DNA of 64,000 nt. It comes from Rehmannia glutinosa (lineage: Eukaryota > Streptophyta > Magnoliopsida > Lamiales > Orobanchaceae). The notes beneath the pieces were generated by a model. It worked only from the letters and a program-made list of their open reading frames with translations. It searched no databases and had not been told where the DNA came from. A program made the position numbers and the translations under genes. Positions within the stretch are counted from its first letter, which is position 1. Every line of letters starts with the position of its first letter. The DNA lies in NCBI GenBank assembly GCA_016081115.2, contig CM071932.1:58249639-58313638 (forward strand). Direction: 5' to 3'. Shown here piece after piece: positions 23,600 to 34,586 of this stretch.

Positions 23600-25140
23600 C
23601 CTCTCTATCAGTATTATCCATGGCAGAAGCCTTCCAGTCATTACTCCCAATATTTTTCATAAAGGCTCTCTCAACTGCCTGCAGAATGTAACAAGTTTCA
23701 GTTTGTAATTCTACAGCGGCGAGATGTCAATGAACTTAAAGTAAACTGGTAGCTCCAGTAATCCTAAAAGACTTTGATATTACACACAGAAGAACTCCTG
23801 CCAAAATTATATAATTCTCTGCCCCAAGTCATCAAAAATACTGCTAAACAAACCGAACCGAGAAGAGGGAGGAGCACGCCACAACTAACATAAAAAGCAG
23901 CTGGAAAAACATTTGCCAGCTAGGCTAGTATGCTAGGGCTTCTTCATAGGGGCTCAGTTCTATAGTTTGCGAACTACTTCACCCTCACTTTCTTTTTAAA
24001 ACCAAAATTTCTACTTTGAGATCTTTCAACAAATTAAAGAGTATAGAATTATAAAACTAATCTAACACTTGTAATTATGTACCATATATTTGACCCAGAC
24101 TTGACAAAAATAATTGAAGCAATGGAATTACTCATGGTCTTATGCACAGCATCTGTTCTACGGTGGTCCTGTACAACAAAATAAAGTGTTCATATCTACG
24201 ATGTTTGCGCTTTGGTGTAACTGGTATCAGATAAAGCACTTTCAGTCATTTGACACTTAACCGAACACATAATAAACTACTCTTCAACACCCAATCCAAA
24301 TTCTTACCTCATTAGGGAAATACATTTCTGCCAATTCTTGATCATGCCCCATATATTCTTTCAAAGAACGAGATGTAATATTAGATGGGTATATCAAGTT
24401 AAGATGAGATTAGAACCCGCAAAGAATCTGTATCGAAAACTCATTCCATCAACTATGAAACCTGCACAAAACTTTATTTTTTAAGATGACAACGTGATTT
24501 CACATCCATAAACCAAATCAGCAAATCCATATATATCAAATTTTATAATCTGCAAGGAGCCGTTGCCCCAAATAACAGACTCAGGTTCATCCAACTAATT
24601 CTCATGTCAAAATTCCAAGTGATTGTTAAGCCTTCTAGAGAAGACAAGTGAAAGTCATCCATAATTTGACAAGACTGCTAAAACAAAGCGGACATTCTAT
24701 CCTTCCCTATATTCCTTCCAAATCGAATAAGTCAATAATGAAGTCTATTAACATCCTGAAAGACCGGTGACCTTATTTCTTAGAAATGTGAGTACCGCCA
24801 TGAGTATCTTCCAGTACACAAGTTACAAGGAACTCGCTCTACGGAACCGGCATATGGGTTACGTGCTCCGATTTCATCCGCTTCAAGCAGACATTTTTAC
24901 CAGCACTTTATGCAAAAGTGCGTGGTATCGAGTCATTTAAGTACCTGCATAAACAAACAGTGACAGATTAATATAAAATCTTCAGAAAGAGAGAACAAAT
25001 ACGTGGTACACTGTCATGCAGTGGAATTACACCAAATATATGTACTCCTGCATCAAAAATAGCACCTTCGGTCATATCATAATCAAATAAGTAGTCTCCC
25101 ACACGAGTAGCAACTTGCTCACAAAATTCAAGTAAGAAAC
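23600..25140 (-). CDS. possible internal exons of an unrecognised gene
   Basis: Several short segments look like exons. Near 25030-25140: FCEQVATRVGDYLFDYDM then TEGAIFDAGVHIFG. Near 24310-24385, before a GTAAG donor: SRSLKEYMGHDQELAEMYF. Near 24133-24170, after a CAG acceptor: DHRRTDAVHKTM. Near 23600-23686, after a TGCAG acceptor: AVERAFMKNIGSNDWKASAM, ending at a stop after GTKK. They lie in order on the minus strand with splice-like borders. I could not assign a family or check that phases agree. Confidence 0.35.
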
Positions 25141-26169
25141 AACAAATAATTAGTCAAAGAAAGAGCTTAGGATATTGAAGCATAAACCAATGCATTAATT
25201 TTGATCTCTGTCCCTCTTCCCTCCCTCCCCCCCCCCCTTTCTCTCTCACACCACACATGGTTCGTGCTCACTCTCATGCACCCAAGAATGGCAATAGGGT
25301 TTGTGGGTGCAACTAAAAGCCATGCATGGGAAGAGCACATATATATCAAACAGACGCATATCTTGGAAGGGTTTTGGAACTGACGATGATAAAAAGGACA
25401 CCGAGTCATACATATCTTTTCATTGAGTTCAGCAATATAGATAAGCACTGAAGGCCTTGCTCTCGCTTTGACAACCATTTACTTTTATGCAGAGCATATA
25501 CTGAAGGAGAAGAGAGAAAATACTCAACTAAGTCTACGGACTAAAATAGTAACCAGTATGACAGAGAAGCATGACGGGGACATGAGACAGGATTACAATA
25601 TATTCCTGAAATGCGTTCTAATACATAAAACCATGGAGAAAACTGCCCAATCTTTTATTTCCAGAGGAAGCAAAAGTAAGACATTAAAAATTGCAGCAGT
25701 TGACACATTTACTGCATTATCACATGAAAGAAATCAAAGAAATTTCTCCTTGAGCTTTCCATTATAAATTTATATATCAATATAAAAGGATAACCACAAA
25801 TAGACGTGGCATCACCACTATTGGTTAGAGGTGATACTGTATAGGGCAACCAAATTGAATCTTCCATGAGTTGAACTAGGTACGAGGTGTCCCAATTCAT
25901 TCGACCGAGTATATAGAAATCATATTAATATAATGAATTATACAAAAATATTACATCTGCTAGCAATTTGCATAGCGTGTGTAACTGCGATTAACGTGTT
26001 GCGATCATCGAAAAGCATACAGAATCCCATTCGATATAATTCACAAAACGGTAAATTCCATGGCTCACAACATGGAAACATCCTTACCATAGCTTCCACA
26101 TCCATATTAATCAAAAATCTCCACCATAGAGCATAACAGGAGGATATCAATCAGCTCACACACAGTTCT

Positions 26170-26345
26170 TTTGTTGGCGTATATGTTTCTTTCTCTTCTC
26201 CTCTTCGCCTGCTCCATCCCCAGCTTCCTGGCCAACTTCGCCGTCACCTCCACCTTCCAGGATGTTGCCGGCGACGGCGGAGATAGTGGGCCTGGGCATT
26301 GTAACTAGCGCCGACGGGTTTAGTCGGGAGATCAAACTGGTTACC
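26170..26345 (-). CDS. possible first exon of an unrecognised gene (GC-rich)
   Basis: A GC-rich island in AT-rich DNA, open on the minus strand in more than one frame. One frame starts MPRPTISAVAGNILEGGG and continues acidic (EVGQEAGDGAGEEEKRKK). GC-rich first exons are common in plant genes, and it is upstream of the possible exons at 23.0-25.1 kb. Frame and start are uncertain. Confidence 0.3.
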
Positions 26346-26968
26346 AAAAAAGGCTTATTTAAATCATTCTGTTTTAAGTACGTTAAACCCCTCAAATTAT
26401 ATGTCGATATCAATTTAACCCTTCAACTACCAACGTGTTGCACTTAACCCTTCAAACTAGAGTGAGTCTCTTGTGAGAAAATTCGTGATACGGATCCCCA
26501 ATATCCAAACTCAAACCCATATCTAAACATCCACAACTTGCGATTCCCACAGAAATAGCAACTAATCTCTAGCCCGTTTTACCATCCAAACATCTAGAGA
26601 GAACCATGGAAGTCGGTCTCTTGGGATTTCTCGTCTCCAGACTTGATTCCATTAAAATCCCCAGATTCACCTTTCTCTTTAAGCTAGGTAGACTCATCTG
26701 TCTTCTGAAAATCAACTCTTCTTTTCTAGAAATTGACTAGTTGTTGTGGTGTATATTTCTTCCTTGCAAATAATACTCAAAAGCATGAGCCATCACTTTG
26801 ATACACGGGCACATGCACACACCTCTCTTGGCCCCGTAGAAGGCGACTGAAAACATTGAACTGTCGTGCATGTTCCATGTTCTAAGCTGTTTTTTATGGG
26901 TACAGAAACCCCCAGGACAAAAATCATTATCACCTGGAAAACAAAGATGCAAAACATTCATAAGTCAA
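26346..26968. other. non-coding stretch, nothing recognised
   Basis: Lies between the GC-rich island and the Mutator-like element. A run near 26390-26450 with repeated TTAACCCTTCAA blocks may be a fragment of a small TIR element. Confidence 0.4.
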
Positions 26969-27504
26969 TACTCATTAGGGCGACCCTATTGGACCTCTTT
27001 TTTTTATGAATACACCCACCTTCTAAGACACCACCCCGATTTTTTTCAAATACAAGACAATTGATGAGTTCACCCCCCCCTTTTTTCCAACTTTACCCTT
27101 TGGTCTTATTTTTCCCCAAAATACACCCTCCAACCTTTACCTCCCCACTTTCTCAATCTAAAACAAAAATACACCCACCACCTCCAAAATTATTTCATTC
27201 GACGAATGACTCGTGATATCCAAACATACCGAAGAAGAAGGATGGTTATTCCCGATGACGATGACGACTTTGTGGGTGCACCACCATCCACAAAGAGTTT
27301 GAGACTGACAAGACACGATCCCCAGACCGACACCCCGCTCGCGAAGACGATGAAGAGGCAATAAACTCCACTTTGTCTTCAAAATAGCTTGCATTTTGTA
27401 GTTTGGGTGTGCTATTGTTATGTATTTAGTTGTATGGGTATGGTTGGAGATGGGTGTAGTTAGGCGCCATTTTGACTGAAAATTTGAATGTGGAACTGTG
27501 AAGA

Positions 27505-27732
27505 AGGCGCGAAATGGCACGGTCGATGAAGCCCTAGGTGGCACGATCGAATGTACTATCGACCGTGCCACCCTCTTGCCACAAGACATAATAGACGTAT
27601 CATCGATCGTGCCATTAATGGGATAGACTATCGTGCCAGGGCACGCCGGTGTCAGAGTGGCACGGTCGATGGTATATACGATCGTGCGCTTGGGGCACGA
27701 TAGTACGGCCAATAAAATAAGCCATCGTGTCA
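27505..27732. repeat. left subterminal GGCACGATCG motif array
   Basis: At least eight copies of GGCACGATCG / CGATCGTGCC and close variants in both orientations within about 230 bp. The matching array at the other end is 39183-39362. Such arrays are typical of transposase-binding subterminal regions. Confidence 0.8.
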
Positions 27733-27824
27733 TGTTAATCACAACTTTTTTTGGATTTTTCTATGTGATTTCTCGATTGTGGTTATTGATAATTGTGATT
27801 TTTAGTTTTTACTATTTTTCACAG

Positions 27825-28186
27825 TGGGCTTGGAAGAGGTCGAACTTTATGTCAATAAAGCCCAAGATCAATTTGTATAGCGGGTTGTCGATTCTTGATG
27901 ACTTAGAAATTGAGTTGGTGTACGAGGAGTTTCGAACTCCTTTTTTGTTTTGTATTGCGGATGGACAACCGTGCGGTCGGTTGTAATGCCGCTTCATGCC
28001 ATTATTGCGAAGAAGGTTGTTAAGAAAGACACGAGGGGCGAATTTTGGTTCCGAATTGGAAACCATCCGATTCGATTCTCCAAACATGAGTACGCTTTGA
28101 TTCTTGGGCTATCCTTTGCCCCGACCACATTTGATCCTAACACCGAGCACATTCCGCCTCCCAATGGGTTGTATGATAGATATCTT
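27825..28186 (+). pseudogene. DUF1985 domain protein of the Mutator-like element, first part
   Basis: Reads PKINLYSGLSILDDLEIE, then after a one-base shift near 27975 HAIIAKKVVKKDTRGEFWFR and GNHPIRFSKHEYALILGLSF, ending GLYDRY where the LTR element is inserted. FWFRIGNHPIRFS-EYALI-GL is the most conserved block of DUF1985, a domain of plant transposon proteins that often precedes a C48 peptidase. The domain resumes at 36056 on the other side of the insertion. Confidence 0.8.
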
Positions 28187-28479
28187 TGTTTGATACATGT
28201 TTTTATCTTAATTTTGATGATTTTATTTTATCACCAAAACAATGTTTTTAAAGGTTGTCCAAATACTCCTAAATGATTTAAAATGGTTTTAATATTTTCC
28301 TAGGAGTATTTTCTCAAGTTTATTAAAAATAGACAACACTTTTATCAATGAGTTTTTACTCCTATAACAGTTTCCTAAATGTTGTCCTAATACTCCCGAT
28401 CGGTTTAAAATGTTTTTACTAAATTTTCTGAGTATTTCTTGAGTTTTATTTTCGACAAAAATTGGACAATATTTCTCTC

Positions 28480-28795
28480 ATGGTCGACCAGGTCACCCTA
28501 TAGGCAACCCGTGCACTGAAGATGTTTTTAGAAAGAAAATGAGACGGAAGCAAAAACAAGCAGTCGACCAGGTGCATGCGCGTCGGCCGACCGGTCGGCC
28601 GGCCGCCAGTGCGGCGACTACACTGCAAGTGTGTTTGAAACATAACACTTGATCTCAGGCAAAATCCATGAGGGGGACCGGTTGGGGTGATGGTCGACCG
28701 GCGAGGTAGACGTCGACCGTCCGCCTGTGTTATTTTCTTTGTGTTTTTTTCCAACGTCTATTTCTCGTGCGACCGGTCGCCTATCTTTTGACAAA
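28480..28795. repeat. CGACCGGTCG-type palindrome cluster in the LTR
   Basis: GTCGACC, GGCCGACCGG, CGACCGGCG and GCGACCGGTCGCC motifs recur inside otherwise AT-rich LTR sequence, upstream of the TATA box. The cluster exists in all four LTRs of this family but differs between them much more than the flanks do. Confidence 0.7.
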
Positions 28796-28934
28796 GAAAT
28801 TTCGACCGTTTGACAAGCAGACATTTTTCCTTAAAATGTGGGATTGATTTCTAACAGCTATATTCTTGATTTTAATTGTATTTTTCTCAGATTTTCAATC
28901 CCCAAGAGGAGCCTATGCTTGATCAATCATCTCC

Positions 28935-28942
28935 TATAAATA
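28935..28942 (+). promoter_or_regulatory. TATA box of the 5' LTR
   Basis: TATAAATA followed by AGGAAG. The same box occurs at 35331-35338 and, on the minus strand, at 41497-41504 and 47788-47795. Confidence 0.75.
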
Positions 28943-29160
28943 GAGGAAGTTTTGGAGCAACCAATACAACAATTGAGATACAACACAACAAGATACACTT
29001 CAAACAAACATTTGGTCTTTCATTGTTATTATTCTTGTTGTAAAATTGCCTAGCTTATCACTTTCACATCTTTGAGGTCTAGGCTATTCTTGATTACACT
29101 TTGCACTCAAATTGTAATATTCATTATTGAGTTGTAATCTTGATTTTGGTTATCATTCAA

Positions 29161-29395
29161 CACAAGATATCCTTGTGAGTGTTCTTGTGGTAAGAACACA
29201 CTGGATGATCTAGGTGATAGGTGCAAGAAGATTGTGGTGATCTTCTTATTGAGGTGTTGAAGAATTTGGTATTCTTCAAGGTTGAAGATTGTGGTAATCT
29301 TCACAAGGTGCCGTTGAAGGAAGATTGTGGTAATCTTCAAAGGGAGATTGTGGTAATCTCCAAAGGTGGTGTTGAAGAAGAGTGTGGTGCTCTTC
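29161..29395 (+). other. array of eight small hairpins in the LTR leader (R/U5)
   Basis: Stems of 6-9 bp at 29161-29177 (CACAAG/CTTGTG), 29179-29199 (GTGTTCTT), 29225-29247 (AAGAAGAT), 29257-29279 (TTGAAGAAT), 29283-29303 (TGAAGATT), 29320-29338 (GAAGATT), 29343-29361 (GGAGATT) and 29377-29395 (GAAGAG). Seven loops contain GTGGT or TTGGT. Where a stem base changes, its partner changes too (for example GAT/ATC, AAT/ATT, GAG/CTC). About 220 bases downstream of the TATA box, so within the RNA leader. The counterparts are 35557-35790, 41046-41276 and 47337-47567. Confidence 0.8.
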
Positions 29396-29655
29396 AAGTG
29401 TTGTAAGTTGAATTTGTATTAATTTTAGTAATTAATAAAATTCTTTTTCTTTTCAAATCCATCCCTGATATACTTTGGGGTGGTAGAGGATTAGGCCTAG
29501 GTGGGTTGAACCTCTTTAAATCGACGTGTGTTGTTTACATTCCGCACCTTTATTATTTTGTTTGAGCATTCGATTGTTAAAAGAGGGCGAAATCGAAAAG
29601 ATGGAGATAATCTATTCACCCCCTCTAGATTATCGTAGTCAGCTTGACTTACAAG

Positions 29656-29667
29656 TGGTATCAAAGC
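29656..29667 (+). promoter_or_regulatory. primer-binding site of Sirevirus-type element 1
   Basis: TGGTATCAAAGC, one base from the tRNA-iMet type site, two bases after the LTR. Confidence 0.88.
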
Positions 29668-29668
29668 C

Positions 29669-30838
29669 AAACTCTTTGGCAAGCTCGTTTCACATCGCGA
29701 GTGAAGAGAAACGATCGACGCTACTTAACGAAGCTCATCTATCCGGCACCTCCACCACCAAGCCACCACCATTTGATTCCAAGAATTTTAATTTTTGGAA
29801 AGAAAGAATGGAATGCTATTTACAAGGTTGCGGGTTCGACATTTGGAACACCGTCATTAATGGAGAATCCATTCCGACGAAAGATACACCGTACGCCTCA
29901 AAAGGCTTCAAAAGCTCAATGATGAAGAAAAGAAAATCATCTCCTTAAACGGTAAGGCTTTAAATATTTTGTATTATTCATTTACTAATTTAGAAAATGA
30001 ACATATTGTAGGAATAAAGTCGGCACATGAAGTATGGCAAAAATTAGAAGCCATCTATGGAGTATTTGCAAATGAAAGGAGTCAAACAAAAGCATCTACT
30101 TCTCAAGATCATACAAGCTCAAATCTAAGGAATAAGCCTCCTACAACTTCCAATTATGAAGAAGTTGAATATTGTTTTATGGGCATCAATGAAGAAAATG
30201 AGGTATGTCTTAAACCCTCTACTTCCTATGATATTGTCATTCAAAATGATTACAGTGATTTACAAAATGATTATGATGAACTTCAAAATGAATTCCAAAG
30301 CTTACTTGTTAGATACAAAAATTTGAAAAAGGAATTCAATATTTTGAAAAATGATAAGGATAGTTTATTTACTTCTTATGAATCACTATCATGTGCTCAC
30401 ACCACCACACTTGACAAGGTTAGAAACCTCGAAAAAGAAAATAGTACTCTTGTTGAGAATATTGATTGCATGAAAAAGGATTTATTAAAATCCAACTTGA
30501 GTACCAATAAAATGTCCAATATTGTTGATATTCATAATTGTGATAAGGGACTTGATCATAAGCCTAATGTTGTTAATCATATGAAAAAGGATCAAGTCAC
30601 TATGCATATTGGTCATTATGCTCCTAGAATTATTACTTGTTTTTATTGTAGCAAAAAGGGTCATACGGCTAATTCTTGTCGGGCTAGAAATAGCTCTAAA
30701 TATTGTTGGAGACCTAAAAGTCTCAAAGCTAATCTTAAAGGACCCAAACACATGAGGGTACCACAAAACAATGTGCTATTAGGTACCCGCAAAGCAAAAA
30801 TCGGAGAAAATTCATGCCACCAAGAAAACATCAAATGA
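29669..30838 (+). pseudogene. Sirevirus-type gag with zinc knuckle, internal deletion and one frameshift
   Basis: Opens with SLASSFHIASEEKR, PPPFDSKNFNFWKERMECYL and GCGFDIWNTVINGE, the N-terminal gag block of Sirevirus-type copia. After a shift near 29905 it continues KALNILYYSFTNLENEH and SAHEVWQKLEAIYGVF. It then jumps to a region (EVEYCFMG, then a Leu/Lys-rich coiled coil) that lacks the central gag block usual in this lineage. The knuckle CFYCSKKGHTANSC (C-x2-C-x4-H-x4-C) lies near 30638-30680. Element 2 has the same internal join, so the deletion predates both copies. Gag packages the element RNA. Confidence 0.8.
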
Positions 30839-31971
30839 ACGTTTCATTTGATCAAAGAAGGAGAAACTACTCTCAACAAAGCCAATTTCCAAGAAGAGCG
30901 TATAATCAAAAATGGGAAGAACACAATCCTTGAAATGGCAAAGACATCATCAACAAGATGATTTTCAAAGAAGAAAAACCATCAACCATGGGAAGGTAAC
31001 CAAACAAATGGAGAAGTCATCATCAACAAAGTGACTTCTCAATGGGAAGATATCATCAACAATGGGAAAGACACAACCCATGGAAAAGGCGTAATTGGTA
31101 AACCGTATCTCCCATTTGTATATGCATTTTATTTTTAAATCTATGCATACTTTTAATTGTGTCTTAATTGCAAAATGAATCTTCAAGTAATTTTTTTTGG
31201 TCTCTTATATATTTATGAGTTTCAAATTTTTAAAAAAAAAAGAGACCTTGCATGATTTTCTAAAACTCTTGAGCATTTTATTAGACTTATGTGACTTATT
31301 ATGAAATCTTATAGCATAAGCTCTTTTTGATATCTCATATTATTTGCCTACACTTGAATTTTCTATGAAAATGTTGTCTAAGAATCATCGTAGGATACAT
31401 ATTTCATACTCATTGGCTATTACGTCATCAAGTTTCTTAAACCATCGAGGTATGTCTACTCGTATTTTTCTTTAAACTCGATATTATGCTTATGCACATA
31501 TCTTTCAAGATATTTCATTTTGACCCCTTAAGTGCCCCTAATTAATCTTGCAAATATTTTCTTTTAAAAAGGCACTACGTGTTTAGTCTCGATTTTATCG
31601 TTTATATGTTTTCCCAAAACCCATATTTGTTGGATATAGTCCAAACTTATATTTTTGCAAAGTTTTAAAACTTTTTGGGTGAAAAATCGAATTTTGGAAA
31701 ACTCGGGAGTAAGAAAAATCACCGACTTTGGCCGGTCATAGCGAGGCGACGGCCGCCTCGCACCTCGACCGGTCGCCCCTACCTCGACCGGTCGCCCAGC
31801 CATTTTTTGCACTTAAAACTTTCTGTCTTCACTCTTAAAACAGACGCAGGACATATTCTTAAAACCCTATAGCAAACATTTTTTCCCCTTTTTCTTCATA
31901 ATCTTCAATTCTTCATCTATCCTTGAAATTTTTCTTGCTAATTCACTTCTTTTTGCAAGAAATTCACATAT
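30839..31971. other. spacer replacing pol in Sirevirus-type element 1
   Basis: About 1.1 kb with no protease, integrase or RT motif in any frame. It includes ATCATCAACAATGGGAA-type short repeats (30945-31085) just after gag, and a CGACCGGTCGCC pair at 31765-31800 like that in the LTR. Confidence 0.6.
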
Positions 31972-33350
31972 ATGGCACCTCCAAGAAATTCTACTCGAAC
32001 GAAATCCTCAAAAGAGGAGAAGGAGGCAAAGGGGTGAATCTTCTTCCAATCCCCAACAAGATGATATTCTACAAAGAGACCATCAAAATCGGCTTACTAA
32101 GAAGAGGAGATTGTCGAATTAAGAGTTTGGGTTTCAAAATCGAACATTCATTGGGACTCTAGTAAGTTATCACTCCTCTACGAGCCTCCCTCTGAGCTAA
32201 TAGATTTCGATTTTTAAATAAACTTGCGGAGGAACATTATGAGAATATTGGATTGAATGATAAGAAAATTGCATGCACTCGTATGGTTCGTTTTCAAGCA
32301 TTTCATGATGAATTTCCGGATATTAGAGCTTATTTTGAAATTCAAGGATGGGTTTCACTTTGGGATAATCCGTGTTTGCACTATGATGACGAGCTTATAA
32401 AACTTTTCTATGCAAATATGTGGATTGTTGATGCTACGATAGATAATCCTTTGGAACTTCACACATTTGTTAATGGTAGGCATTTTCATGGACATTGGCC
32501 GATATTTGTGATCACTTTAACGTGCAAATGATGGAGTAGTAAATGTGGATTAAGCCCATTGGGATGATAACATTTTCGGTGTTTCACTAGATGATGTGAA
32601 AACCTTTTTAGGAGTATATCCCGAAGTAACATACTCGGCAATGCCGCCAAATTATCGGATTATATCTATCATTTGCTCCTATTGTGTTTGTGGAAAGGAA
32701 ATAAAACTTCCGAGTAATCTCGAACTCTTTCTCACCTATAAGATTGTTCGAGGAGAAAGAGTAAATTATGGGGCAATTTTTGTATATTGCTTGTTGGAAT
32801 CTAGAAAGCTTACCAAGAAGAAATATACCTTGGGAAATTTGATTTGCCGACTCTTATACTTATCGGGATACCCGAAAATGAAATGAATACCGAAATTCGT
32901 CACAATGATTTTGATAATGCCAACATTCTACAAATGGTAAGAATGCGACGACATTTACCACGGGTTCCTACCAAAGCCGCTAGGGACGTGTGCCGACATC
33001 AACAACAACCTCGGGATGATTTCTTTAATGACAATGAGGTTGAAAATATTGGAAGAGGTGAGTTTGACGAACAAGGAGATGATGTGGGGAATGAAGAGGA
33101 AAATGAAGAAGAAAATATGGGAAATGAACAAGATATTAGGGAGGAAGAAAATGAGGAAGGAGATGAAGACGAGTTGGATGTTGAAGATCTAAATCTCAAA
33201 GAGAGAATGGCCAAAGTGGAAAGAGAGAAACTTTTAGAGATGTGGCCTCTCTTAGAAAAGAGCTCCGGGTTGTGAAAAAGGAAAATTCTAGTTTGAAGAA
33301 GTCAATTGGCAAATTGAAGAAATTCATCAAGGACCTCATACCCTAACTTG
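31972..33350 (+). pseudogene. envelope-like / plant transposon protein ORF, three frames
   Basis: Starts MAPPRNSTRTKSSKEEKE, then after shifts MVRFQAFHDEFPDIRAYFEI and DELIKLFYANMWIVD, then LELFLTYKIVRGERVNYG and EIRHNDFDNAN. It ends in an acidic stretch (EEENEEENMGNEQD) and a Lys/Leu coiled coil. LIKLFYAN and TYKIVRGE-VN-G are marks of the plant transposon protein family that is annotated as envelope-like in Sirevirus and Athila elements, placed as here between pol and the 3' LTR. No signal peptide or membrane segment is seen. Stops and shifts break it. Function in such elements is not established. Confidence 0.65.
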
Positions 33351-34572
33351 CTTCTCTTCGACGAAGATTGATATCCTTTACTTTCTAGCATTTTCATTTA
33401 AGTTGCTTTGTACTTTTATGAACTTTTGTAAAACTTATTTGTACTAATGATATTTGCTTGTTTTTCTTAAAGGGTTAAAATTGCAAGTTGATAATGACTT
33501 GTGAATGATCATGAGTTTGATGGAGTATTTGATGGTAAAAATACTCTAAAGCATTGTTTGATAATTGGTATGAAGTACTTGATGGTAAAAGTGCTTCTTT
33601 TATTGCTTTGTTCATTATGCTTAGTTGGATATGTTGGGACATTTGATACATGTATTTTTGAAAACATGACTTATTACTTGTTGGATGCTCTAATTGTTGG
33701 CATTTGAAATGCCTTGATCATTCTTAGCTTATCTCAATTGGGTTGAACCCTTGAGAATCTACCTTGAGCTTCTTATTTGTTGAACAAATTGTTGCATATG
33801 GTGCATATGATTTTTTTGAGATTTGAAATGAGGTTGATTGATGTTATGAAAATTTTTGGCTTAAACCATTTACAAATGTTATATACAACCTCTTCTATTT
33901 TTAAAAGCACACAAGGTGTTTGTTAAAATGTCGCAATGAAACTTTCAACTTCTACATGATTCTCTTGCTTCAAAATGTCTTAAAATCTTTTTGAAATCAT
34001 GTTTTTAGCTTACTAATAAGCTTATGGATCTTTTATGTTTCAATTTTCCAATTTTCCTTGGATTAATTATGCCTTAATTGTTCAACGGTTTTTAAACCGT
34101 TCCTTTGCGCGCTTTAATATTATTGTATGGTGTTTTCACCATCCTAACATTCTTTTTGATGATTCCAAAGGGGAGAAACAGGATATTGGCTCATTAGCTC
34201 AAAGAAGCTAATAAAAGCTTGTCATAAAAGCTATAAGCTATGGCTCATAAAAGCCATAAGTTGTGATTTGTTCTTAGTCCAATTGTTGCTTGATGGACTT
34301 ATATTATTGTTTTATGTTGTTTTGTGACAGGGGAGCTTATAAGCTCTTGAACAAATTGTAGCTAAAGCTTTTAGCTTATGGATTATTGCTTTTATATTAT
34401 TCTTGATATGCTTGTTGATAGGGGAGCTTGTGCTTATTATTGAAAATATCTACTCCCTACTTGGTTGCTTTAATATTTTTTGAAAATTTGGTTGCCTCCA
34501 AACGGTCAAATGTTTTTTACCGGAAAATCGCTCTCTTAGTTTGTGTAAAAATTGTTTTGGTTTGTAATCATC
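33351..34572. other. 3' non-coding region of Sirevirus-type element 1
   Basis: AT-rich, with repeated AAGCTTATAAGCT / AAAGCTATAAGC / GCCATAAG blocks (34190-34440) that form several short palindromes upstream of the polypurine tract. Sirevirus elements are known for repeated palindromic motifs in this zone. Element 2 has the same region inverted near 42420-42720. Confidence 0.6.
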
Positions 34573-34586
34573 AAAAAGGGGGAGAT
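34573..34586 (+). promoter_or_regulatory. polypurine tract of Sirevirus-type element 1
   Basis: AAAAAGGGGGAGAT directly before the 3' LTR. Confidence 0.88.

Larger units (their letters stand above)
28187..29653 (+). repeat. 5' LTR of Sirevirus-type element 1
   Basis: Begins TGTTTGATACATG and ends CTTGACTTACA. A TATAAATA box lies at 28935-28942. Upstream is a GC-rich block with repeated CGACCGGTCG palindromes (28480-28795). Downstream is a row of hairpins (29161-29395). The gag-proximal end overlaps the primer site context. Confidence 0.92.

Noticed and set aside
27158..27742. 194-codon minus-strand open frame
   Set aside because: It crosses the left TIR and the GGCACGATCG array of the Mutator-like element; repeat-derived, with no domain.
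29225..29395. Regularly spaced short repeats that could suggest a CRISPR-like array
   Set aside because: Units are imperfect, spacing is irregular, and all lie within a plant LTR; they are hairpins.
32999..33214. Ser/Phe-rich minus-strand open frame
   Set aside because: It is the antisense of the acidic Glu-rich tail of the envelope-like ORF.
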